Assembly: GCF_014805685.1 (NCBI RefSeq)
Contig: NC_060886.1
Span: forward strand, 29,042,862 to 29,106,861
Reading direction: 5' to 3'
DNA: 64,000 nucleotides
DNA from: Silurus meridionalis
Taxonomy: Eukaryota > Chordata > Actinopteri > Siluriformes > Siluridae
Shown here piece by piece: positions 1 to 11,330 of the stretch. Numbering within the stretch: position 1 is the first letter of the stretch; each line of letters begins with the position of its first letter. The notes beneath the pieces were generated by a model. The model did not search any database. It was not told where the DNA came from and saw nothing but the letters and a program-made list of their open reading frames with translations. The translations under genes and the position numbers were made by a program.

Positions 1-184
1 TGCTTCGCAATAAAGCGAGCTTAGGGACTGTGCTTATGGCAAAGCATTGATGACTGGCGATGGGGATGTCTCTGAAGCTTTGAAGCTTTTTGGTGACGAC
101 AGAGACATGGAGAAAGGTATCTGTATAGGTGTGCATTATTGAAGGAGCAGAATGCAAGAAAAGAGAAAATTCAAGCAATAACAT

Positions 185-318
185 TATGACCACCTGCCTA
201 ATATTGTGTTGGTCTGCCTTTGGCTGCCGAAACAGGCCTGACCTATGGATCATCAACAGCATGAACTTCGCCAGCAAATTGAGCTACAGGAGCTCGTCTG
301 TTGGACGTCCGTGACACT
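185..318 (-). mobile_element. Tc1-like relic fragment
   Basis: Contains the ordered words CAGGCCTGACC, GGATCATCAACAGCATG and GAGCTACAGGAGC shared with the relic at 30.23-30.48 kb. Ends are not preserved. Confidence 0.55.
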
Positions 319-587
319 GTCTACTTTTTATAGATACTGACCACTGCAGACCAGAAACATTCCACAAGCGCTGCAGTTACAGATGGTCTCTGTGTTAGGA
401 TGGTTCGACTTTTGGGATCTTATGATGACGATAGCAATACGACTAAATTGTACAAATATGTTTGTGCAGCAGGCAAATGTAGCAGCGTATGCTTCTAATC
501 CATGCCACATATCTACTGTATAGTATGTACAGTACAGTAGTGTGTATTGCATTTTTTGCTCAATTATGTACTGTAATTTTATGTGTG

Positions 588-591
<4 letters not shown>
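319..591. other. No recognised feature
   Basis: AT-rich, no repeat or frame recognised. From 650 to 1,132 the picture is the same apart from a CT tract at 720-737. Confidence 0.6.

Positions 592-649
<58 letters not shown>
592..649. repeat. TA microsatellite
   Basis: 58 bases of pure TA. Confidence 0.98.
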
Positions 650-652
<3 letters not shown>

Positions 653-1132
653 AATGTTTCGGAAGGTCGAGACATATTGTGCTGCTAATATAGAGCAATA
701 CGCAAGAAACTAATATTCTCTCGATCTCTCTCTCTCTGGCTGTCATGGTTAGATTCCTTTTTCGATCCCATTGTATTCGGAGAACAATTCATTCGCACAA
801 GCTTTTCTTCCCTCAGGGAGTTCAACATGTCAGAGTTTGGATGGGTTTGACAGACCGTCATCGGTGTGGAAAGCTAACCATCTCAGTTACTCGGACACCT
901 AGAGCCGCAAAAAATAAATAAATAAAATTAATATTTTAACAAAACCCTGAACATAAAAAACTGTGTTCGGGTATAATTTACAATAGAGTCACTTTTTGTC
1001 ATGTGACTGACGAGGATACTGGAGTGTCTGTGATTCTGGATGCTTAGTGTTGTACTGAGAAGCATTCCTCAACATCACAGATTACTCAAAGCAACTACAG
1101 TTGGTGAACTAAGGTGAAGTTAGACCAAGAAA

Positions 1133-1320
1133 AGGAATGGTTTAGTGGCTACATCATTGGATTTAGACTTGGAAGGTTGTGGGTTCAAATACCAGCACCA
1201 CTGGCACTGTCAGTGCTAAGCCTCTGAGCAAGGTTCTTAACCCTCAACTACTTCAGATGTATAAATCAGATCATTGTAACTGGTTCTGGATTGCTGTAAA
1301 CATACTATGGGTTTTTCTTA
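1133..1320 (+). repeat. tRNA-derived SINE
   Basis: A box-like TAGTGGCTACATCATTGG and B box-like GGTTCAAATACC are spaced as in a tRNA head, followed by the body phrase GAGCAAGGTTCTTAACCCTC. No cloverleaf is preserved. Confidence 0.65.
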
Positions 1321-1394
1321 GGCATAATTCGATCTGATTGGCCCATTTGGCTTCCCATACCAGCAAGGTACACATACCTGATAATACTAATTAG

Positions 1395-1565
1395 TGTTAG
1401 CAAAATCGGATCATTTGAGTGACAAAAGATTTTGCGATTCTTCGCTCACACGCGTCTTGTAGAAAAATGAACAAATCACCGTTTGAGACGACTTGTTCGT
1501 CTGAGTCGTATTAAGGACTCGTTCAAAGTGAACAAACCTTGCGTGAACGATCCATCGCTAATGCT
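1395..1565. mobile_element. hAT-like short element
   Basis: The right end GTGAACGATCCATCGCTA and internal GACTCGTTCAAAGTGAAC are the inverted relatives of TAGTGATGGGTGGTTCATG and GAACGAGTC at 34,693-34,730. Confidence 0.45.
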
Positions 1566-2205
1566 AATCTCAAACAACGAATCTTATGTGCCAAAAATGA
1601 AATAAATTTTAATGAGTCCTAAAGACAGCTCAGCTCACCCTTTTTTTCCCCCTTATGTCTTTTGAGTCGCTAGATTTCCTTGTATTTGCTGGTTTGCTGC
1701 CATGTTATCGGTTTGAAGGTGTTTTTTTCATTGATGGAGCACAATAGGCTAATGTTTGGCTTCATGAACGAGTAGTGAGGGAGTAAATAGGAGCATTGGG
1801 CATGATTCGGTGACAAAAGTTTGTGGACAGATCACGATCAGACTCCGTGCTTGAACTTGAGAAATCAGATATTTGAAAAATCGGAAGCACAGAGTTGTAT
1901 GGAATGCCTTTGTATATGCTGTAGCATTACAATTTCCCTACAAACTTGCACGACATTGCCTGTGTGCATGAAGTAGTTTTCTCTTTGGACATTAAGTGTC
2001 ATCTCCAGATCCCTGGCCTCTTTAAAGCTATGGCTGATCTGTGGATTCCTCATACACTATAAGAGCTATATGAAAACTGACAGCGAGTTTTGAGAAAGGA
2101 TTAAAGCGAGCAGGTCTTATCCGGAAGGCTGGCGACGTTTCAGGTAAACAGTGTCTTAACTACGGAAACAATCCCGGCTATAAAGACAAACGCAGCAAAA
2201 GACTG

Positions 2206-2209
<4 letters not shown>
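1566..2209. other. Intergenic, nothing clear
   Basis: A short Tc1 terminal-repeat-like phrase, ACAAAAGTTTGTGGACAG, is at 1,815-1,832; otherwise nothing. Confidence 0.5.

Positions 2210-2241
<32 letters not shown>
2210..2241. repeat. GA microsatellite
   Basis: About 32 bases of GA. Confidence 0.97.
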
Positions 2242-2244
<3 letters not shown>

Positions 2245-2848
2245 GACTTTAGGCTGGAGTGTGTTTGCTGTAATGAGATGGTGGGCTGCCCACATGAAGT
2301 GAGGGACAGGTAAGAAGAAGGCGAAGCCACCATAGCTACATCTTAGCCACCACCTGAGTCAGACTTGTCCTGTCAGATCCGGAGCTAATTGGCACCTGCA
2401 GAGGAGAAAGGACCGGCTCAAACACACACATATACGCAGACACACACACACACACACACTCCTTTATCTTTTCTCTAGAGAGCCATCTATTAGGCAGCCC
2501 ACCACTCATTCAAACTTAGCCGTGACTCAAGCGCAAGTCACGGAATCAAAACAAGCCTGTTATTATTTTGCGAGAAGCATAAGTGCGTGGGCGAACTTCA
2601 ATAAATGTGCCAGAAAGTTTTTTTTTCCCCCCTCAAAGTGTTGAGTGTCGTGCAATTTGCAGCCTTGACTCACTGCGAACGCGTGCGATGTCACACTAGT
2701 AGGCCTTAATTTATCAACAAGAACTAAATCGGTGAAAATTCCTCAGTTCTTCTAACATTGGATCCAGGAGAAACCATTATAAGCTCTACGATCCTTTCAG
2801 ACAGATAAGATCAAATAAAATAAGATCAAATAAAATAAGATCAAACAA

Positions 2849-2890
<42 letters not shown>

Positions 2891-3369
2891 GAAAACAATA
2901 TTGACATGTTTTCACCTGCAGGAAGATTCGTAAACATCCCCATGTTAACAGTGTAGCAATAATAGGTTTTCGTTTTCCACAATAGTTATTTAAACCACAC
3001 ATACAAATCCCATATATCATAAGGAATCGCATATCATTCGTAATAATTCCCTTAAACTAAGTCGAGGAATAAAAAACACGATCCTGCTGGAAGCCTGCTC
3101 AGATACTACAGATAGCTCTGTAGTCCCTCAGGATCGCATATTGGAGCGTGTTTTCCCTTCCCACATGCATCGACAATCTGACGGAAAGATAAGACGGCAG
3201 AGTAAGACTTTCATTACCTTGGCCGATAAGCCCGAAACGAAATAGGTGACATTCCAATCACGCTCAAACCAGCTTTCCTTGGCGAGAGGATCTCCGGGCA
3301 GACTGACAGCACCAGTCTGGACTCAAAGCGATGATCTAGAGACGTAGCCTCTACGTCAAGCCTCTGTGT
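2242..3369. other. Intergenic, nothing clear
   Basis: Contains a short CA tract (about 2,440-2,459) and the compound repeat at 2.8 kb. The rest is low-copy AT-rich sequence. Confidence 0.5.
2806..2889. repeat. 15-bp minisatellite fused to a TAA microsatellite
   Basis: Three tandem units of ATAAGATCAAATAAA, then about 13 TAA units. Confidence 0.95.
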
Positions 3370-3660
3370 TTTTCCCTTTACTTGAACTAGAAGATAGACA
3401 AAGCCAGCGCTATGAAGATACATGGGTTTGAGTGGAAGATCTGCTCTGCAACTCTTTTGGGATGAATTTATTTATACTGACTGCATCCCAGGCCTCCTCA
3501 ACTGTATCAATACCTCACTTTACTAACAACATAGTGTCTGAATCGCCACATCCACACTCCAGAATCTAGTGGAACATCTTCCCAGCAGAGTAGAAGGAAT
3601 TATAAGAGCAAACATTATGAGATGTAGAATGGGATAGCGGATGTCTTTAATCCGATTTGT
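3370..3660 (+). mobile_element. Tc1-like MITE relic
   Basis: Shows the hallmark order of this element family: CCTTTACTTGAACTAGAAGA, then TTTTGGGATGAATTTATTTA, CATCCCAGGCCTCCTCAAC, ATCTAGTGGAACATCTTCC and GAGTAGAAGGAATTATAAG. No terminal repeats are visible. Confidence 0.65.
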
Positions 3661-5369
3661 CTCCAAATTCAATTTCTGAATGAATTACAGAAAGGAAATG
3701 AGCAATGTTTTTATCACGTTTCCAAAATCTCTTTTGGAATTTTTCCGACAATCTGTTTGTATTCATGGATTTCTTCGAGTGTATTAGAGTTTCGATGGTA
3801 ACAACTCAATCGGAACTGAAATGATACAGCTGCTCATGGTCAAGTTTTCTGTAAAGACGTTTATTAAGATCGGGAACGTTTCCGGTTTCCCGTGAACGTG
3901 ACAAGCGTTTTTTAATTCTGTCTTATTACACTTTCAAAGGAAAAAAAACAGCAACTAAAGAGCAACTGCTTATCGCGAGGAATGTAACTGCGAATGAATT
4001 TGTGTCGCTGGCAAATCAACACGGCGTATGTACGGGATGATCCACAGCTCGGTGTGTGTGTGTGTGCGGTATATGAATATAATGCATGCACAATGCGGGG
4101 GTGAGGAAGCACCTGACACGAAGCAGAACATGCCTCACACCTTGCTGTGAATTCTCCCTTCTACCCCATGGTCATGTTCTGGCATCGACAAGCTGTCATT
4201 GATGTCTGCAGTGCAAAATTGATTCAAAATAATGGTCTATTGGTAAATACTTTATATTCCATTTATTCCATTTATTGTCAGCTTAGTGTCGCTGGAAATC
4301 ATCCTCATGACCTTCAGATCTACAGGCCAATCAGGTTTAACCACTAGGCTACAACCAATAGAGTAAATTCAATTCAATATTATTTGTATAACAATAGACA
4401 TTTTCCAGCATCTTAAACAACTCGGAGATTCTCAAGAAACCTTGAGAGGAACCAAACTTTAAAGTGAACCCATTTTCATGGATGAGAGAGAGCGTTGTTG
4501 GAGTTAGCTGTTGGAGTTAACGCCTTGTGCCGTTTTTTCGTATATCTCTCATTTTATATATTTTCTACTCCAGTTCATAAAATAATATTCACCAAATAAA
4601 TGCGAAATTCTAACGCAAACAATAATCACCTTCAATCGTACGTCAATATAGTTACAGTTGCATTCAAGACTATATTTTTGAACGGTAATAAAACTGACTT
4701 GTGCTTTCAATGGTTTGAACACACTCAACTCTTCCAGCCAATCAGAATCCAGTATTGCTAATGGTATAAGAGGAATAGAACATTTTCAGATGTTCAGTTT
4801 TAGGAAAATGTAATTTTGGACTGATTACAGTCCAGTATTTGGCATTCGGGTGCAACAGCATCCCATGTTGCATTCTATTCCTTCGAAATCATATTATACA
4901 GTAAAATAGATGATTGTAATACATGCAGTTTAAAGGAAATGGAGTTAAATGGAAACATAACTAAACCCCAGCCATGTAAATGTATGAACCTGAACATGCA
5001 TTTGTGCCGTACGTTGTCATGCTGTAGAATGCGCTTCCATTTTTTCGCTAAATAAAAGAGTACAATTAATTATTAAAATTGAGCGTAGGATGTGTAGGGC
5101 GAGCGGAGGAACCACAGGGGGAGAGGTTATATTTGGTTTTTGACGAGCGAGTCTGCCGAACCCGTTCTCCAAACTCTTCATCTTTCAGCTTCACCTCTCA
5201 ACCTTTTCGTTATGAGTCCATTTCTTTCCTTTTTCCTGTGCCTTGAGTTTTTGCTCCCTCTTGATCATCACTGGCTCTGAATTTTTTTTTTTTCTGGCAG
5301 GAAGTAATATCGTCGGGTTAATAAAGTGGCTTGAGGAAATGTTCATATAATGTACATCGTTCAACATCA
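3661..5369. other. Intergenic, nothing clear
   Basis: AT-rich. A SINE-tail-like phrase, GTTTAACCACTAGGCTACAA, is at about 4,336-4,355. No gene seen. Confidence 0.5.
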
Positions 5370-5545
5370 TCTTCTCTCTCTCTATCGCGCTCTATCTCTC
5401 TCAAACACACTTTTTTTAGGGCAGCTGAATTTAGAGGACACCTGAAAGAAAGATGGAGTTCCACTTTCTTCATGTGACGTTCCCCTTCCTTCACCCTTAG
5501 CATGAGACAATGCAAATGGCTCTCTCTCTCTCTCTCTCTCTCTTA

Positions 5546-5580
<35 letters not shown>

Positions 5581-5582
5581 GT
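5370..5582. repeat. CT-rich tracts
   Basis: Imperfect CT runs at 5,373-5,402 and 5,520-5,580 around a non-repetitive spacer. The Arg/Glu-rich reverse frames are repeat products. Confidence 0.9.
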
Positions 5583-6544
5583 ATCCATTTTTCACCCCTT
5601 CACCCTCAGTAATATCATATTCAGGAGATATTAATAATCTATTAGGCAGCGTGTAAATGGTTGACGAATGGCTTCTTACTAATTCATCTGTATTGTAAAA
5701 TTCAATTTCGCAAGTTGAAAGGACCCACCTGACCCCTTAATGCATCTTATTCTAGTTTTAACAGCTTTTCAAATGAGCTTTCGTCTGTGGAGATACGGCC
5801 ATGGTAACTGGAGCTACACACCCTCAGTATGAATGTACTACTCTGTGTTGGAATAGTATCACGTTGAATCTTGAGCGAGTTTGCGATATTGATTTTAGCC
5901 AGTGCTAATGATGCGTTTGTCTTTTTTTTTGTAATTTTATTGGCGCCATCTGATCCAAAGTTTTGGGTTCCACCCGACTTTTAATTACTGTATCGTCTAC
6001 GTCTACAACTATTTCTGCGCAATTTAAAGGATAAGATGCAAAAAATTTGACAAACATTAGCATTACATTAGTTGTCACAAAAGGTCACCTTATAAATGTT
6101 TGAATCCGGACCACCGTCTGATGACAGGAGCCAAGAAACTGATCACGCTGTCTGTGTAGAATGGTTGGCATACTATATCACCCCAAATGGGGGCACCTGT
6201 AAGTTAGAAGGTAAGAATTCCCTTAGAGTGAAGCATGAGGAGTTGGTGCACTTGGCTTGCTGGATGAGTCTTAATGGAAAAGTGTTAGTCTTCCACTTCC
6301 CTGGTTGGTAGCTGTGAAATGGTGAAGAAGATTTGGACGACTTCCTTCAATAGATAAATAGGAAATTGAATAGAAATGGATCCTATATCATCATACATGT
6401 AAACGAACAGCCAAAGCAGAACTCTCACTACCAACAGCCTACAAACATGGTTGTAAACACTTTTAGACAGATTGTTTCTAATTGAAAATGGCATAATTAC
6501 ACACATTTACATGCTGTCATTTATGAATCGGGGATGATAATGGC
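5583..6544. other. Intergenic, nothing clear
   Basis: Low-copy; no frame with a recognisable product. Confidence 0.5.
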
Positions 6545-6760
6545 TCACTGGGGCTGTTGTGGCTCAACAGTTAGGTTACAAGAATCTGAAGGTCAGGGTT
6601 TCAAGCAGCCTTCGGTTGGGAGTTTAAGCCCCAGCTACCACTGTTGGGCCCTTCAGCAAGACCCCTCACCCTCTCTACTCAAAGGTTGTGTCCTCTCAGG
6701 AATGACTCCAACTATCTAACAAGTTGTAATGATTCCAGATGAATCTGTTGGTGTGACTAG
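6545..6760 (+). repeat. tRNA-derived SINE
   Basis: GTTGTGGCTCAACAGTTAGG head, then GGGTTTCAAGCAGCC near the B-box position, and the body GGGCCCTTCAGCAAGACCCC. Same general family as the 1.1-kb copy. Confidence 0.6.
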
Positions 6761-7319
6761 TTCAGTATATGTGTTAGATTTTGAGAACCATTGTTTGTTT
6801 GTTTGTTTGTTTGTTTTTTGTTCCACCCTTTTTGTTTGCCTCGGTAAATGGCCATGCACATCTTGTGAATACTGACATTGGGTTAGTAAGGAGTCTGACG
6901 TTATTTCTTTTAGAATACCTTTTTTCCTCTCTGTTTATTGAATTTTTCTTTTCTTTTTTTGGTCGGGTAAGGTGTGTTATTTTGGCCTTGTCGTCTCCTG
7001 AACACAATCGCTCCAATAAATTCATTTAACACCAATGTTCATGCTACGCTAAGTTGTGAAGTATTGTGTTTCCTAGCGCATACCAAGCCATTCCTTTGTT
7101 CTAAATACCAACATCTATTGTGTATCAAACTTTGCCATAGTTTGACCATTCTCCTTGCTGTTTTTGTTTATTGGATTTGTTTGCCTTGCCTTTTGTGTAC
7201 CGAACCTTCTTGCCTGCAACTTACTACAGTATCTTTGGATTTCATTGTTTGCTGGGGTTTAATAAAACTCCAAATATATTTTACATCACTACAAGCAGCG
7301 ATAAGTGAAGAATAGAAAC
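6761..7319. other. T-rich intergenic
   Basis: GTTT repeats at 6,791-6,815, then T-rich sequence that may be a decayed retroelement tail (TTTAATAAAACTCC at 7,258). Confidence 0.4.
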
Positions 7320-7690
7320 AACAGAGAAATTTTCCTTTGCTTAAAACACAATATACAGATCTTTCATCATTTAAAAACATTTGGCACATCATTAAGCAAA
7401 AAATACAACAAAGAAGACCCAGGATTGTTGAGCTGCTAGAATCCTGTATCAGACACAAATGGAACAACATTTCTCTTAAGATACTGCTTTCCTTAGTAAC
7501 AGACTTTTGTTCAAAGAAGTAGGGATGCTACTTAATGGTAAACGCTACCCTGTCTGAACTTTTTTGAGATGTGTTGGAGCTATCAGATTCAAAATTGCCT
7601 TGTATTTTTTCAACATGTTTTGTTGTAAACAAAATATGGGTTCATGAGATTTGCAAGTCATTGCATTCTGTTGATATTTAAATTGTGCAC
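7320..7690 (+). mobile_element. mariner-like transposon 3' relic
   Basis: Reads as a decayed transposase C-terminus (RRPRIVELLESCI, KWNNISLKILL), then CCTGTCTGAACTTTTTTGAG, ATGTGTTGGAGC and TTGCATTCTGTTGATATTTA, the 3' end of a dispersed fish mariner-type family. Confidence 0.65.
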
Positions 7691-9189
7691 AGCAACTCAC
7701 ATTTTTGAGAATGTGGGTGTATATATGACAAGCAAAAGCTGTTTTTTTTTTCTTTTTTTATTTTGTAGCGTGTACGCTCGTGATTGCTAACGAGCCTTGC
7801 TGGGTTTTTTTCCTTCTTTTTTTTTTTATCCCAATTTTGTCTTGCTTATGCAGTTTACAAAATGCCTGACCTTGTGCAAGCTTTCAACAGTGTTTCTGAT
7901 TCATATTTTAACTGCATTTGTATCAGTCTGAGCTATCTTTATTTAACGCATTCAAAGTTGATTCAACTGACTGCTAATTGCAAACCATTCCTAGCTAATG
8001 CAGTCGCTGAAAAGTTTCCCAGTGAGTCATTTGAGGATCCTTTAGATGACCAAGTGCTAAAAAGATGTAGCAGATGCTAAAATACAGTATTATTTCTCAC
8101 TTTTCATATCCAATGGTAATACACTAAAAAAAAGGTTCTCTGTAAACTTGGCCTCTAGCCCCATATTTACCATGAAGTGACTAATTTGTCGCCGCTGACG
8201 CCCAAAAGGCCACAGTCGTAATCCTAATCGATGGCCTTGGGAATTGCAAGACCAATCCATCACTCAGTCACATAAACTTTCCCTGCGCTGTCTGTTCCAT
8301 CCATGCCTGAGGATGGCACGCACCAGGCTGATGACATTTTTTTCTTTTTTTTTTTAAGAAGGAAGCAGGCCACTCTTATGTGTTCCTTGGAGGAAACAAG
8401 AGTTTTTAATGGAGTATTGATTCAGTGTGAACGGGGAGCACACGTACAAGCAGCCCGATGTTCAGTTATTACAAAGTACCTCAGCATAGGCTAAGCACAG
8501 CATGATCAATAGTGATTTAATTGGACTTGCTGTAGGGAAACAAATGGTCTCGTAATGAGAGCCAGTGAAAGGCACCAAAATAGCCTCAACTATAGTGGAA
8601 AGTTTGGCGTACCTGGATTTTAAATTGCCCAGACTTTAAGCACCGGACTTAATGAATGTGAGCCAAAAGCACTTATTTGAAGGACCTTTATTTATAGGAC
8701 TACTATTTTAAGAATTTCATTACAAAACCCATACTTGTGGAGATTTTCTTTTTATTATTTGAATGAAAATCATGTTTTAAGGCAGCCAAGAGCTTAAAAA
8801 TAAGAAAAACTTGGACGTGGTCATGGACGTGGTTTGTACTTGACCCATTCGCTCAGGCTAACTTTTGTCAATCCTGTTGTACTGAAGTAAACTGGCAAGT
8901 GTCTGCACCAACTGAACCAAATATTTACAGGCATAGAATCGAATTAGAGACGCAACATGAGGTAAAGCACCTTCTAAAAGTATCCAAGCAATGTTCTACA
9001 TGCCGGTTGTTGTCAGAAGAAAATAAACCTACTTATCGTTTTTGGCTCATTTTATTCACTATTGATTGTATGAAATCATCAGACATTAAAATCCAATTGA
9101 TTGAGATCAGAATGACGCAGACCAAATTACAGCTCAATTAGGCTTTACCTATTGTGTTAATTTGTCTATCATATTTTGTACCTCAACAG
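7691..9189. other. Intergenic, nothing clear
   Basis: Poly-T tracts at 7,741 and 8,338. No recognised gene or repeat. Confidence 0.5.
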
Positions 9190-9580
9190 TGAAGGCTATG
9201 GGTTACTTACAGGAAGATCAGGGGTTTGCTCCAATGCTGCCACTGTTTGGCTCTTCAGCTGGGATATAGAAATTCACTGTGCTGTAAAGTCCATGTGACA
9301 AATAAAATCCTATTTATTTATTTTTGTCCCAGTTCCATGTAAAATCTTCTTGTCCAAGTATTTGATCCCAAACTTGGATTTATGTTTTAACATTCATCAT
9401 TTGGAGGATCCCCTTATCTACAGTAACTTACGATTATCTCTTTTTTAAACAACAGAGCTGTTTGGGGGGGTCAAGGAAACTTTTTCAGGGACCCACCTGT
9501 GGCAACTTGGTGGTTCTGGAATTGGAACTCATGTCCTTCTGATTTAAAGTGCAACATCACTACTAACCCTGAAAACTTTA
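9190..9580. repeat. Two SINE-like fragments
   Basis: A forward fragment (9,195-9,310) has GGGTTACTTACAGGAAGATC and TGGCTCTTCAGC. A reverse one (9,400-9,580) has CCCCTTATCTACAGTAACTTA and ends AACATCACTACTAACCCTG. Confidence 0.5.
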
Positions 9581-9699
9581 TTGTTCTTCCTTCAGTTGCT
9601 CACATTTAGTGTCTCCACAGTGGGTCATCCGTCTCCATATTACTCCGCCCTCTAAATCTTCCTCTTTCAAAACCAGCCACCTGCATGTTTTCCCTTACC

Positions 9700-10755
9700 C
9701 AGGGTTTCCATAGAGTCTTAAATAGTCTAAAATATAAAAATCATCATTTTAGGGCTTAAAAGTCTTACATTCGCTGTTCTAGGTCATCATAATATCAAAC
9801 AGATCCTAATTTTCCGATGTCCATGTAACGGTACTTCTAATGCTTATTGAAAGGCTTCCGCAGCACTTTAAAATGTTTTTGTTTTTTAGTTACCATGGTG
9901 TTGTTTGCTTTCAGAATGTTGATGGAGAAGTATAGAAAAGGTCAGAAGGAGTTGCATTGTGTGTTTGTGGATTTAGAGAAATCGTACGACCAGGTGCCGA
10001 GAGAGAAGTTGTGGTATTGTATGAGGAAGTCAGGTGTGTCAGAGAAGTATGTGAGGGTGGTGCAGGACATGTATGAGGACAGTGTGACAGCACTAAGTGT
10101 ACAGTAGGAACGACACACTAGTTCAAGGTGGAGGTTGGACTGCATCAAGGATCGGCTCTGAGCCCTTTCCTGTTTGCAGCTGTTACAGGTTGACAGACGA
10201 GGTCAGACAGAAGTCTCCATGGACTACGATGTTTGCGGATGATATTGTGATTTGTGGTGAGAGTAGGGAGCAGGTTGAGAAGAGTCTGGAGAGGTGGAGG
10301 TACATGCTGGAGAGAAGGGGAATGAAAGTCAGTAGGAGTAAGACAGAGTACATGTGTGTGAATGAGAGGGAGGGCAGTAAAGTGGTGCGGTTGCAGGGAG
10401 AAGAGGTGGAGAAGGTGGAGGAGTTCAGGTACCTGGGGTCAACAGTGCAAAGTAACGGAGAGTGTGTTATAGAAGTGAAGAAAAGAGTGCAGGCAGGAGT
10501 GATAAATATACAACTACAAATGAGACCAACATGCAACAGCCAATCAGCTTTCTGTTATTGGAGAAAATCTTTTTCGGATTGTACCACAGACGTAAAATGG
10601 ATTAGATTTTTCAGCTACGTGGAAGTGCAAGTTTAGCGATAATTGGAGTTTGTGTTTTTGATGCAGTGATACAGGTCCTAAATTCCATTCTTAATGATCT
10701 TAAAAAGGTCTTAAAAAGTATAACATTTGAATTGGTAAAACTGGTAGAAACCCTG
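9700..10755. mobile_element. hAT-like MITE carrying a LINE insertion
   Basis: Begins CAGGGTTTCC and ends GAAACCCTG, giving a 9-bp terminal inverted repeat. The inner arms match the copy at 59.9-60.3 kb. I see no convincing 8-bp target duplication. The middle (about 9,913-10,505) is a foreign LINE fragment. Confidence 0.65.
9913..10505 (+). pseudogene. Non-LTR retrotransposon (LINE) reverse-transcriptase fragment
   Basis: Conceptual peptides show reverse-transcriptase palm motifs: [16 protein letters not shown] in the first block, then GLHQGSALSPF in a shifted frame, then the catalytic MFADDIV box (FADD codons 10,232-10,243) and the thumb-like SKTEYMCVNEREGS and EFRYLGSTVQSNGE. Stops and frame changes near 10,104-10,200 break the frame, so it is dead. 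It covers only the RT core; the 5' part, endonuclease and 3' tail are missing. The LINE clade was not assigned. Confidence 0.85.
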
Positions 10756-10999
10756 CATACCACATCTATAACCCTCTCCTCTTGGCCTTCTTCTTTTCCC
10801 CCTGGCTGGTGGCTCAACCCTTAGCATTGGTCAACTGATAAACCCCATGTCTCTCTACTGCACATGACCAAACCATCTCAATCAAGCCTTTCTCGCTTCA
10901 TTTCCAAAACATCCTACCTGTGTTCTTGTCAGTCTTAAAGAAAATCGCAGAATCTTCCAGCTACGCCTCCTGTCTTTTTGTCAACGCGCTCTGAAACTA

Positions 11000-11330
11000 T
11001 TATTACTTAGCATTAATTACCCATAGGCCATTTTTTTGTTATTGTAATATTAATAAAGAAAGGAAGTTCTCAGTGACCTTGTTGGGGAGAATCGGCCTAT
11101 CGAACGAAGGACACCGAATGAATTTCTATCTGTTCTTCCGTCAGTCAATCTCCTCGGTAAACTATAAAAAGGTAATGTGAATCGCTGATATTAAATATGT
11201 ATAGGCATACTCTAAGGGGATAAGCCGCCCCTGTGGCCACCCATGCAAAAATGTCATTTCTGCAGCTAAGATAAGGAATTAGTCAATACAGACATCACCG
11301 TGGGGATCTGATAAGCCTTCATCACTTCAT
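11000..11330. promoter_or_regulatory. CNE-like low-copy island
   Basis: Non-repetitive, mixed composition, with TAATTACC, AGATAAGG and ATGCAAAAATG motifs. Flanked by repeats on one side and low-complexity tracts on the other. Conservation is inferred from texture only. Confidence 0.3.

Noticed and set aside
1133..1320. A functional tRNA gene
   Set aside because: Box A and B words are present but no cloverleaf or terminator, and the same body sequence recurs elsewhere as a SINE.
9911..10536. Antisense frames opposite the LINE
   Set aside because: Reverse complement of the reverse-transcriptase fragment, Ser/Thr/Leu-rich with no family.
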